Source of the DNA: a bacterium
GTDB taxonomy: Bacteria > Auribacterota > Tritonobacteria > UBA1439
DNA length: 64,000 bases
Assembly: GCA_028716845.1 (NCBI GenBank)
Contig: JAQUPF010000006.1
Location: 62,001-126,000, forward strand
Direction: 5' to 3'
The translations under genes and the position numbers were made by a program. Positions 6,237-14,516 of the stretch are shown in pieces (position 1 is the first letter of the stretch; every line of letters starts with the position of its first letter). The notes beneath the pieces are model-generated. The model was not told where the DNA came from. It ran no database searches and worked only from the letters and a program-made list of their open reading frames with translations.

Positions 6237-8642
6237 TCATCGCCGACCGGAATCCTGGACCGGCACGCGAATCTGGTGGATGCACCCCCGTCTCCTGCAA
6301 AGGCCAGCGATGAGTTGGCCCAGGCCATCGCTGACGCTGCCGTCGCGCACAAATCTGACCATTTCGGCATACCGGTCTCCCTGGGCGCGGCGAAAACGGT
6401 CACGGAAATCCGGCCCTGTGACGTAGCCGGAATGGATGGCCTCATCCAAGCATGCATCAGGCGATGAGGCATTCGCGTAGCGCCTTCCAGCCACCAATCC
6501 TTGGCGTTTGAGGTCGTCGCGTCTTGGCTGACCTAATGGGGTAATGAACTTGCCGAATAGGTGTGCGAGTTGCAGCGCCGTCGGGCATGGTTCGCCCGGA
6601 AGTTCGGGATGGCCGGTGGCACGGGCCAGCCACTTGCGGATTTCGGCGAGATCATCCATGTGTTTCTTGCCACGCCAGATCGATTGAACCCGGCTCAAGT
6701 CCCCGAACTGCGCATCCTCGAGCTGGTTGTCACCGTCGAAATGGGTACGGTCCATATAGGCACCCTCGAATTGCGTTTTAGTGAGATCGCAATCCTCGAA
6801 AACCGTGTGCGAGAGATCGGCCTGTCGAAACGACAGCCCGGAGAGATCACGACGCCGAAATTGCACACCAGCGAGATCGGCAAAGTCGAAATTTACCTTG
6901 ATCCTTTTCAGGAGATCCCTTTCGGGCCTGGAAAGCAGGAGGAGTGTAAGCATTACCGCGATACCGCGGCCTTGAACTTCGCCACGCTGGATTGCTCCGA
7001 TCACTCCCGTTTCCGCTTCAGTGGTTAGACTGCTCGCCATGAAGCGAAGAAGAGTCGGGTCTTCGAGATCAATCCTGACTAGGCGAGGCACCAGATAGGA
7101 CGGGTTCTTCGAGAGAACACGCAAGTATCCGCGCGCCGCCAGTGCTTCGGCAATGAGATCGTGGGTGAAAGCAATCCGTCCCGTCTCCGCACCGGCTCGG
7201 AACAACGGGAATTGAAGCAGGCTTATCAGGATGTGATTCCTCTCTTCTGCTTTCAGGCCATCACGGAGGACCAACTCACCAAACTCAAGCGCCTCATCGC
7301 GGGCGATTTCTGCGTATCGTTGTCCTTCCACGTAGTTGACGGCGATCTGTTCAAGCCACTCCTCAAGGCCGTTGGGTACGAAGAGGGAACGGTCAAGCAG
7401 CCCTTTATTGACCTCTCGCGTTATCATCCGGTCTACGACGCAGTTGAGCATCTGGACATCATCTTGGAAGTCGTCAAGGCGGCCCTCGCCGAAGTGCTGA
7501 AGCAGAACGTGGCAGTAAAACGGTAGACCGGACAGTGTGCGTAACGTTGGTGACTCGTCTAGCTTGCGCATGAACTCCGCAACGGGTGCGGTGTCCTTTT
7601 CCTCCGTGCGCGGAGCGCATCTCTCAAGCTGCAGCCAAGCGTAGTGTCGCTTGGAAGGCCGCTGCCACTCTAGCAATCGGTAGATTTCCAGGACGGCGGA
7701 GCCACAACAAAGCTCTCGGAACTCCGCAAACGCATCTGACGTGGTGAGCAAGGAGTCCCGACACCATAGGGTAATCTGCGCTTTCGAGTCCTTGCGTGTC
7801 AGGAGATCAAGGAGATAGTCGAAGAAAGCAGGGTCACCAGCATATATCTCATCAAGACCGTCAAGCAGCCAAGTGGCGTAGCCATTGACGAGCAACCACT
7901 CGAGAGTTTCACGTCCCACAGGCGAAGCCACGTCGGTCCGAAGGAAGTTGTCGATCAAAGCTTCTGTTCTCAGGGCATAGATGCCCTTCATGTGTTCAGG
8001 CAAGAAGGGGATGGGACGTCTTCCGGTCTCTTGTTGAGTCTTGGCAGCGATGAATTCGTTGTAAAGGCGCACAAAGAGTGAGCGGAAGAGGAAGGACTTG
8101 CCGATGCCCGCCCTTCCGACTACGATGCGGAGTGTTGACCCCTTCGCTTTGGGAAGCGCCTCAGCCAGTGTCGCAAGCAGGTCGTCATGAGTTGGCTCTG
8201 AACTGGCGACCTCCACTTTGTAGGGTTGCGGAACCCGCTTCTGTTCCGCCCCAAGGGCGCGGACCTCCGCGATTGCCGAAGTCGCGGCTCTTGGCGCGTC
8301 TTCGTGCTTGAAAGCCGTGTCGAAGAACTGGATTGGCGCCAAGCGCGCGATTCGACATTCCACAAGTGCCTGTAGGAAATCGCGCGAAAATCCCCCGCGG
8401 AAGGGCACAAGCAGGCGAGTCTTCGCATCTGGGTAGTTTGCCTGGATTGCCCGAATACGGCTCAGCAGACTAGCTTCTGCACGGGCAGGATCGCTCCCCA
8501 CTGACGGCGTCCAAACGATGAGCGTGTCACGGTCGTGGCCGAGTACCAACTTGTCGGCCACAAGGCAATCGCTCTCCTGAAGCAGAACCCTGAACCCTGC
8601 GGATTCCACATATCCCCGGACTGACGATTGTAGATTCGACAT
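6237..8642 (-). CDS. NACHT/STAND NTPase with pentapeptide repeats, probable defence protein
   Basis: An 801-residue protein. Residues 1-130 are an alpha/beta domain of unknown type (contains RDTLIVWTP and RLLVPFRGGFSRDFL), likely the effector or sensor. A Walker A GRAGIGKS at 176-183 and a NACHT-style Walker B LLDGLDEIY at 259-267 define a STAND ATPase, followed by a helical region to about 580. Residues about 585-655 carry pentapeptide repeats of the A(D/N)Lxx type (DLSGLSFRQADLSHTVFEDCDL), which form a right-handed beta-helix. The last 140 residues are unassigned. STAND NTPases of this layout act as phage sensors that oligomerise and trigger an effector. It begins 31 bp after the Type IIG gene, and AGGAAAC precedes the start, so co-expression is likely. 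I know no named system with this exact pair. Confidence 0.85.
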   Translation of the reverse strand: MSNLQSSVRGYVESAGFRVLLQESDCLVADKLVLGHDRDTLIVWTPSVGSDPARAEASLLSRIRAIQANYPDAKTRLLVPFRGGFSRDFLQALVECRIARLAPIQFFDTAFKHEDAPRAATSAIAEVRALGAEQKRVPQPYKVEVASSEPTHDDLLATLAEALPKAKGSTLRIVVGRAGIGKSFLFRSLFVRLYNEFIAAKTQQETGRRPIPFLPEHMKGIYALRTEALIDNFLRTDVASPVGRETLEWLLVNGYATWLLDGLDEIYAGDPAFFDYLLDLLTRKDSKAQITLWCRDSLLTTSDAFAEFRELCCGSAVLEIYRLLEWQRPSKRHYAWLQLERCAPRTEEKDTAPVAEFMRKLDESPTLRTLSGLPFYCHVLLQHFGEGRLDDFQDDVQMLNCVVDRMITREVNKGLLDRSLFVPNGLEEWLEQIAVNYVEGQRYAEIARDEALEFGELVLRDGLKAEERNHILISLLQFPLFRAGAETGRIAFTHDLIAEALAARGYLRVLSKNPSYLVPRLVRIDLEDPTLLRFMASSLTTEAETGVIGAIQRGEVQGRGIAVMLTLLLLSRPERDLLKRIKVNFDFADLAGVQFRRRDLSGLSFRQADLSHTVFEDCDLTKTQFEGAYMDRTHFDGDNQLEDAQFGDLSRVQSIWRGKKHMDDLAEIRKWLARATGHPELPGEPCPTALQLAHLFGKFITPLGQPRRDDLKRQGLVAGRRYANASSPDACLDEAIHSGYVTGPDFRDRFRRAQGDRYAEMVRFVRDGSVSDGLGQLIAGLCRRRGCIHQIRVPVQDSGRR

Positions 8643-8673
8643 AGTTTCCTTTCTTCCTGCCTAACGACAAGGG

Positions 8674-11600
8674 TTACGCGCGGCGGGTACGCCGGCGCCT
8701 GGACCCCTTTGTTGGGCTGTTTGTCGCGGTATTCGTTTCCGATCCGGTTATAGAGACGGTCTCCCGCTCCGCTTCGGGGTAGAGCGCGTCAATCTCACTC
8801 TGCAATTCGATGGTACGGCCAAGAGCGGTCACAATGCGGCAGTAGGATCGTATGTCGTCGAGTTCGAGGCGGCGTTCCTTTCGGTCCTTCAGCCACTTCT
8901 CGCAGACCTGATAGCCGCCGACCTGGTAGGCCCAGACCGCTTCCGGCACGGGCGCGAAGTGCTGGGCAGCGTTGATGTAGACGCACTTGGTCTTCGCGTC
9001 GTAACGCACGCCGTTCTTGCGGTCCTTCTCAACGCGGTTGTTCCCCTCTCCATCAAACCGGCAGGCAGGCGGATCAAGGTCGGGCGATTTCAGCAGATGC
9101 AATCCCACCAGCTTCTCGCCAAGCGTGGCGAGTTTCTTGAACAGCCTGGCGTCCGCCGTGAACGGGATGCGGGGAAAGTCCATCTTCAGGAACTCGGCGT
9201 ATTTCGTCCGGTAGCCGGGTGCGTAGAGCACGGCATAGATGTAGTGGAACACGTCTTCCGGTGTCGGCTCCTTGCCGTAGGCCGCCGCCAGCGCGGCGAC
9301 AATAGCCGGGTTCAGGTTCGGCTTGCGTTCGGATGGTTCGTGCTGGGCGAAGAGGTCTTCCCGGTCAGCCGTCGGGTAGAGGTAGAGGGGGAAAACGAAA
9401 GCAATGCCTTTGTTGCTCAAGGTGATTCGACTTTCCACAATGCTATTGCACACAGATGCGTGATTGAAAATGCCTTCCGCTACCTGGCGAACCGTAATTA
9501 ACGCCAAATTGTGCCCGGCCAGCATGTGGCGCATAACTTCGGGGCGACCCCAGTCGACCATGTAAGGATGATAGTAGAGCGATCGAACGTCGAAGGGGCG
9601 GTAGAGACATGGCACAGCGTAGTCGCGCCAGTCTTCCAGTCCTGCCAGGTCCTTCCGTCGAGCCGCCAGTTTCCAACCGCGTGTGTCCTTTAGTTTGTAT
9701 GCATGGCGTATGAACTCGTCGGTCATATTCAAGTCGCGGAACTGGCCGATTCGCCGAAGGAGAGCGCTCTTGTCGAAATCCACGACAAAGCCGTCACGGG
9801 CGGTCACGATTCCCGTGACGTTTAGAGGCAAGATATCGCCAATAGGAACAAAGGACCGATACTGGTCGGCGGCGTCCTCGTTACGGGGAACGAAGAAGTA
9901 GAACGGCGTCTTGGGCTCAAGCTTCTGCCAACGGGTCTTCTTCTGGTCATGATCATTCAGCCAGGCGTACTTGACCTCGCGAAGGCCATAGCATTCTGCG
10001 TGGTGGACCACGGCATCAGCCTTTGTCTTGCCGCCGCGCTTTACGAAAAATGCGATGGAGACGCCCTGGCGGATGTCGAAGACGTTCTTGTCGGGGCTGC
10101 CGTCCGGGCAGGTCTCCTTCTTGAGCGAATTGCCGTGCAGGTCGAGGATGTAGATGTCATCGAATGCGCGCATAAGGCAGTGGCGCATTCCTCGGAAGGT
10201 CGGATTGTCGAGGTAGCCATGATTGGTGATTATGCCGACCACGCCACGCCCGGCCTGCTCGATCTTCCACTGGGCGAAACGCAGGAACTTGACGTAATCG
10301 TCCTGAAGCCAGTGCTTCTTCTCGCCGAAGTGTTTCCCGTCCACGTATTTGTAATCCTCGATCAAACCGGTGATCCATTCGCCCATGTTTGAGGAGATGC
10401 CGGAATACGGCGGATTGCCGAGAATGACAAGGATCGGGGTTTTCTTCTTGACCGCACCTGCCAGACGGGATTCCTCGGCGAGGGCGGAGAAGCCCGGCAA
10501 GCGGCTTTGTTCCAGTTCTTCGTTGTCGAGGGTGTTGGTGAGGTAGAAGGGCACACGCTCGTCGTCGGCGAGTCGGTGGCCGAGTTCTTCGAGGAAGAAG
10601 CTCATCTTGAGATGGCCGACGGCGTAGGGGGCCATCATCAGCTCAAAGGCGTAGAAGTTCCTGAGGATGTGGCGGCGGATGAAGTCGGCGCGCCCGCCCT
10701 TGCCGTACTTGGCTTCAAACTCCGCGACAGCCAACTCCGCGGCGCGGGCGATGAAGGTCATGGTGCCGGCCGCCGGATCGAGCAGAGTCACGCCGTCGGA
10801 AGCGAGGCCGTCGCGCTTGCCGAAATCGCTCTTGAGGATGCCGTGGAGCGAGCGGACGATGTAACCGACGACTGGTTCGGGCGTGTAATAGACGCCGCGC
10901 CGCTCGCGTTCGGCGGGGTCGTACTGGGCCAGAAACGTTTCGTAGAAATGGACGATGGGATCACTGCCTTTGCCCTCATGGTAGTAACGGTCGAGAATAC
11001 CGGGGGCGTCCGCGACGGCCAGCACTTCGGCGATGTCGTCGACGCACCAGGCCAGTTGCTCGGGCAAGTCGCCGAGCGAGATGAAGCGGACCAGGTCGCG
11101 CAAGACGCCAATCGTGTGGGGGATGCTGTCGAAGGCGGCGCGCCGGCTGAAACCGTCGCCGGCGCGGGTCCGGGCCGCGAAGAGACCGTAGGTGATGGTC
11201 TGCGCGAAGAGGTCGGCAAAATCCTCCGGCGTCAAGGTGCCGATCAGATAGGTCTGGAAAGCCTCGAAGAACCCTGACAGGACGCCGGGCGCGTCCTGCT
11301 CCTGTGCGAGTTGCTGGTCAACGACATCACGCAGGAAGCGGGTGCGCTTGGCCAGTTCCACGGCGAGAGATTCCGCCGTGAATGCCTTTGGCAGGGAGAA
11401 ATCGAGAAAACGGTCGAGCAAAGCATGGAGGTCGTCCGCCTTTTCGACGACCGGAGTTATACGGAGGCGCGTCAGCACGAAAGGCCGGGCGGCAAGGACC
11501 GTTTGTATCCGTTCTCCGTTCCGGTACAGGCGGAACTCGAAGAAATTCGTCAGAATCAGATTGGGGAACGTGCTCCGGTAGCGGGTGAGTTGTTCAGACT

Positions 11601-11874
11601 CCTCGATTACGTCAAGGCGTTCTTCCGTCGGCTTCTTCGCCTCGACATAGCCGACAATCCGGTCAGTGCCGTTCCAGAGGCGGAAGTCAGGGTTTCCGGC
11701 GTCAGTGGGCTTTGGGAGCGTGGTGACGCGGACGTGTTTCCGCCCGGTTTCATCGGCGACCGTTTTCAACATGGCGGCCAGCGCGGGGTAAAAGCTTTCT
11801 TCGCGCGCGTCCCCCTGCTGGGCCACAGCGTGTAGTTCCTTGAAGTAGCCTTTGAACGGCGTTTGATCGCTCAT
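8674..11874 (-). CDS. Single-chain Type IIG-like restriction endonuclease-methyltransferase
   Basis: A 1066-residue fusion. The N-terminus is a PD-(D/E)xK nuclease: Glu26 region, NPDF with Asp63, then VEAK with Glu78 and Lys80. A helical linker follows, then a gamma-class N6-adenine methyltransferase: GVYYTPEPVVGYIV (328-340), motif I LDPAAGTMTF (365-374) and catalytic NPPY (487-490). The remainder to about 1040 should be the target-recognition domain, ending in a basic tail. One chain with both activities and no helicase fits Type IIG/IIL enzymes such as Eco57I and MmeI, rather than Type ISP. Motif I has Met where the common form has Gly (GTG), still compatible with AdoMet binding. AAGGA lies close to the start. 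The gene sits between a hypothetical gene and the NACHT NTPase, all on one strand. Confidence 0.9.
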   Translation of the reverse strand: MSDQTPFKGYFKELHAVAQQGDAREESFYPALAAMLKTVADETGRKHVRVTTLPKPTDAGNPDFRLWNGTDRIVGYVEAKKPTEERLDVIEESEQLTRYRSTFPNLILTNFFEFRLYRNGERIQTVLAARPFVLTRLRITPVVEKADDLHALLDRFLDFSLPKAFTAESLAVELAKRTRFLRDVVDQQLAQEQDAPGVLSGFFEAFQTYLIGTLTPEDFADLFAQTITYGLFAARTRAGDGFSRRAAFDSIPHTIGVLRDLVRFISLGDLPEQLAWCVDDIAEVLAVADAPGILDRYYHEGKGSDPIVHFYETFLAQYDPAERERRGVYYTPEPVVGYIVRSLHGILKSDFGKRDGLASDGVTLLDPAAGTMTFIARAAELAVAEFEAKYGKGGRADFIRRHILRNFYAFELMMAPYAVGHLKMSFFLEELGHRLADDERVPFYLTNTLDNEELEQSRLPGFSALAEESRLAGAVKKKTPILVILGNPPYSGISSNMGEWITGLIEDYKYVDGKHFGEKKHWLQDDYVKFLRFAQWKIEQAGRGVVGIITNHGYLDNPTFRGMRHCLMRAFDDIYILDLHGNSLKKETCPDGSPDKNVFDIRQGVSIAFFVKRGGKTKADAVVHHAECYGLREVKYAWLNDHDQKKTRWQKLEPKTPFYFFVPRNEDAADQYRSFVPIGDILPLNVTGIVTARDGFVVDFDKSALLRRIGQFRDLNMTDEFIRHAYKLKDTRGWKLAARRKDLAGLEDWRDYAVPCLYRPFDVRSLYYHPYMVDWGRPEVMRHMLAGHNLALITVRQVAEGIFNHASVCNSIVESRITLSNKGIAFVFPLYLYPTADREDLFAQHEPSERKPNLNPAIVAALAAAYGKEPTPEDVFHYIYAVLYAPGYRTKYAEFLKMDFPRIPFTADARLFKKLATLGEKLVGLHLLKSPDLDPPACRFDGEGNNRVEKDRKNGVRYDAKTKCVYINAAQHFAPVPEAVWAYQVGGYQVCEKWLKDRKERRLELDDIRSYCRIVTALGRTIELQSEIDALYPEAERETVSITGSETNTATNSPTKGSRRRRTRRA

Positions 11875-11956
11875 GTCCTTCTATTTCTGGCAGCCCAACG
11901 CCGGCAGTGAGGCGCGCGGCTATATACGCGTTGCCTCGACTGAGTCTTTCAATAGT

Positions 11957-12490
11957 CTATGTATAGTACTCCTGAACCAGAGGCAAGAGCTCCTGGTAGA
12001 ATTGTGTCTTGTTGGTCCCGAACAGGTTCTTGGCCTGCAGGCTTATGGGCAACGAGATAATCTCGTCGAAAACGCCCGGATGATTGACCATGAACCAAAT
12101 GGAGAAGAGTTTCATCTCCGGAATATTGTCTTTGCTGAGCGACTTGTACTGCTGCACCCCCATGAAGAGAAGAAGTTCAGTTTGATCCGGATCGAAGTAG
12201 TGCAGAGTCGAGGGATCGCGAGCAGCATGCTTCAGGAAGTTCGCTGTCTTATTGAACTTCTGGCGGAACTTTTTCTTCACTTCTTCTCTATATTTGGGTT
12301 TGATCATGTCGTACATCTGGCTCAACATGGAATCCGGTAGCGCCTTTGAACTGTTGCACACATCTTCTGTCACGTGGAACGCGGCCGCAGCCAGAGTGTG
12401 TGTTGAGACGATGTCGACATCGTGGAACCACAGACGAATCGCTGTCAAGAGCTGACGCCTTGCGGCGTCTAATTTGGATATTCTGATCAT
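11957..12490 (-). CDS. Conserved hypothetical protein linked to the defence genes
   Basis: Likely start at the ATG giving MIRISKLDAARRQLL; the ORF-track GTG nine codons upstream has no ribosome site. The 177 residues are mostly helical, with segments I recall from a widespread uncharacterised family: KLDAARRQLLTAIRLWF, STHTLAAAAFHV, ANFLKHAARDP, and a FDPDQTELLLFM block. No catalytic motif is evident. The FLKHAARDP helix and strong conservation suggest a real folded domain. It is separated from the Type IIG start by 82 bp and reads in the same direction, so it is a possible third component of the defence cluster, or a passenger. Confidence 0.65.
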   Translation of the reverse strand: MIRISKLDAARRQLLTAIRLWFHDVDIVSTHTLAAAAFHVTEDVCNSSKALPDSMLSQMYDMIKPKYREEVKKKFRQKFNKTANFLKHAARDPSTLHYFDPDQTELLLFMGVQQYKSLSKDNIPEMKLFSIWFMVNHPGVFDEIISLPISLQAKNLFGTNKTQFYQELLPLVQEYYT

Positions 12491-12581
12491 CTTCCTATCG
12501 AACGCTCCACCTAACACGCAAGGGAAAGACGCGCGCCGGTGCGGTTCTCACATGTCGCGTTCAGGTGGTTGACGGGAGCCG

Positions 12582-12944
12582 TCATTCCCCCCATCCCCGT
12601 TCGCATCTCCCGGACTCGTGCACGATGACCACAAGATGCCCGCCTTTCCCTGAAAATTCTTTCGATTTCCACGACACGCGCCATGCCCTTCGGTTTTCAA
12701 TCCTGATTTCCTGAATGCCTTCCGGTTTCGACATGTCGTGACGGGAAGTGTCTGCCTTCTTCTCTTCAAGAAACTCTTGTGCAGTCCGCAGTGCCAGGGC
12801 GGAGGAGGTTACCGCTGCCTGCTCTTTCGAGGCGGATGTTCCCGACCCGTGCATGTGTTGACAGGCGGCACACATAGGGCCGCCGAGTAGCAGGGCAATG
12901 ACCGCGATATGTTTTCCTCCCATCTGTCCCAAAGCTTGCGCCAT
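12582..12944 (-). CDS. Small exported protein, function unknown
   Basis: A 120-residue protein with a hydrophobic N-terminal segment (IAVIALLLGGPMCAAC), probably a signal peptide or lipoprotein signal, although the Cys context is not a perfect lipobox. The mature part has a helix with EFLEEKKADTSRHDMSKP and a C-terminal beta region RRAWRVSWKSKEF...GGHLVVIVHESG. That last part recalls small PepSY-like periplasmic domains, without certainty. A start seven codons further in (MGGKH) is also possible. Well-formed -10 and -35 boxes lie about 85 bp upstream. Confidence 0.6.
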   Translation of the reverse strand: MAQALGQMGGKHIAVIALLLGGPMCAACQHMHGSGTSASKEQAAVTSSALALRTAQEFLEEKKADTSRHDMSKPEGIQEIRIENRRAWRVSWKSKEFSGKGGHLVVIVHESGRCERGWGE

Positions 12945-13029
12945 CCCCGGAGGTCAAGGTTGATACTTCGATCAGGCGTCAGGCCGCGACAACTCCGTGG
13001 CGGCCGCCTGGGGCATATAATATGGTGTC

Positions 13030-13058
13030 TTTATATCACATAGGCATCACTAGATCAA
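13030..13058 (-). promoter_or_regulatory. Sigma-70-type promoter for the small exported protein
   Basis: Minus strand TTGATC and TATAAA with a 17-bp spacer in a locally AT-rich patch of an otherwise GC-rich region. It fires toward the gene at 12582-12944. The rest of 12945-13218 shows no gene. Confidence 0.5.
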
Positions 13059-13218
13059 GCGTTATTTTCCTGCTGTGTCATTTCCCGCTGCTATTGTCCT
13101 GCATGCTATTCTTCTGTTTCCTCCGGCGGGGTTGGGAATGGGAGGCGTGGTGTGGTAGTGTAGTGGGAAATCCGCGCCGGATCCGGCCGGGTGGCGGGAG
13201 CGGGATGCGGCTTCGGAG

Positions 13219-14328
13219 ATGATGGCGCGGCGGGCGGGAATGAGACTGCTCTGCATATCGAGGAAGCACCCGCCGTCGGTCGGCGGGATGCAGCGGATGA
13301 ACTACGAGCTCATCCGCCGGCTCGCGGCGCGGACCGACGCGACGGTGATCGCGTGGGGCGGGTCGCAGATGTTCCTGCCCCTGTTCCTCCCGTATGCCCT
13401 GCTCCGGTCGCTCCTCCTCCCGAAAGGGCGGAGGCCCGATGTCATCTACCTGGGCGACGCCCTCCTCGCGCCGCTCGGCCTCGCGCTGAAGCGGCTCCTG
13501 CGCCGGCCGGTCGCCGTCACGGCGCACGGCAGGGACCTCACCTTCCGCTTCCCGCTCTACCGGACGAAGATCGGCTTCTGCCTGCGGCGGCTCGACAGGG
13601 TCATCGGCGTGAGCGGCGGCACGACGGAACTGTCCCTCGCAATGGGCATCCCTCCCGACCGGTGCTTCACCATCAGGAACGGCGTGGACCCCGCCTCGCA
13701 CGCACCTTCCGAGGATGAAAGAGCAGCGGCGCGCCGGTGGCTCGACGAGCGCGGCGTCACGGCCGACCGGCCGCTCGTCATCACCGTGGGCCGGCTCGTG
13801 AAACGGAAGGGGATCGCCGTCTTCATCGAACTCACACTCCCGATCCTGCTCCGAGGCCATCCGGGACTCGTCTACCTCGCCGTGGGAGAGGGACGGGAGA
13901 GGAAGGCGATCGAGGCGGCGGCGCGCGGCGTTCCCGCCGGTGCCGTCCTCATCCCCGGCCGCCTCCCCCACCCGCTCGTCCGGGGGCTCATGGGATCGGC
14001 GGACGTCTTCGTCATGCCGAACATCGCCGTCCCCGGCGACGTCGAGGGGTTCGGACTCGTCGCCCTCGAGGCGGGGTGCGCGGGCCTGCCCGTCGTGGCG
14101 TCGGACCTCGAGGGGATTCGCGACGCGATCGAGGACGGCGGGAACGGATTCCTCGTCCCGCCCGGCCGGCCGGAACAGTTCGCCGCGGCCGTGGGCCGGC
14201 TGCTCTCCGACAGGGGGCAACGGAAGGAGGCCGGCAGGCGCGCGAGGGATTACAACGCGCGGCGCCATTCCTGGGACGCCCGCGCCGCGGAGTACCTCGA
14301 CGCCCTCCGCGCCCTCTGTCCCGGCTGA
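13219..14328 (+). CDS. GT4-family glycosyltransferase
   Basis: A 369-residue GT-B fold glycosyltransferase. The N-terminal Rossmann half starts RLLCISRKHPPSVGGMQRMNYEL, with the glycine-rich loop that binds the acceptor side. The C-terminal half has VITVGRLVKRKG, the nucleotide-sugar loop, and the E-x7-E-like EGFGLVALEAGCAGLPVVAS of GT4 enzymes. It transfers a sugar from an NDP-sugar, probably in envelope glycan or glycolipid synthesis; donor and acceptor are unknown. Three in-frame ATGs occur at the start; the third (13240, MRLLCIS) best fits the family. It is a single gene, convergent with the NCS2 permease across a strong terminator. Confidence 0.88.
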   Translation: MMARRAGMRLLCISRKHPPSVGGMQRMNYELIRRLAARTDATVIAWGGSQMFLPLFLPYALLRSLLLPKGRRPDVIYLGDALLAPLGLALKRLLRRPVAVTAHGRDLTFRFPLYRTKIGFCLRRLDRVIGVSGGTTELSLAMGIPPDRCFTIRNGVDPASHAPSEDERAAARRWLDERGVTADRPLVITVGRLVKRKGIAVFIELTLPILLRGHPGLVYLAVGEGRERKAIEAAARGVPAGAVLIPGRLPHPLVRGLMGSADVFVMPNIAVPGDVEGFGLVALEAGCAGLPVVASDLEGIRDAIEDGGNGFLVPPGRPEQFAAAVGRLLSDRGQRKEAGRRARDYNARRHSWDARAAEYLDALRALCPG

Positions 14329-14443
14329 ACGCGCTCCCGGAGAATCCCCGGCGCGTATTCCAGGCCCCCACCGAAACCCCGGAGATAATGGTCTCTGCCG
14401 CGGATTCAGAGAGTTGAAGAGGTATTGGGGGTATTGGGAGGCA

Positions 14444-14470
14444 AATCTTTACCCCTTTCAAATCGCCCGA
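14444..14470. repeat. Dispersed 66-bp repeat, partial copy 3
   Basis: About 27 bp matching the left part of 3836-3860: CAAATCTTTAC, then CTTT, CAAAT, GCCCG. It directly precedes the bidirectional terminator. Confidence 0.5.
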
Positions 14471-14511
14471 TAGTTTTTTCCGCGCGCGGCTTATTCAGCG
14501 GAAAAAACTAT
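14470..14511. terminator. Bidirectional intrinsic terminator
   Basis: A perfect 14-bp inverted repeat ATAGTTTTTTCCGC / GCGGAAAAAACTAT with a 14-base loop lies between the convergent glycosyltransferase and NCS2 genes. Each strand gives a GC stem base next to a T6 run, so it should stop transcription from both sides. Confidence 0.8.
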
Positions 14512-14516
14512 TCGCC

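Noticed and set aside
8674-11874. DISARM, BREX or Type ISP membership
   Set aside because: No helicase, PglZ, BrxC or DrmA/B-like gene is nearby and the chain lacks a helicase domain, so a stand-alone Type IIG assignment is better.
3033-12944. Prophage or integrative element
   Set aside because: No integrase, structural, replication or conjugation gene was found; only defence-type cargo and short repeats.
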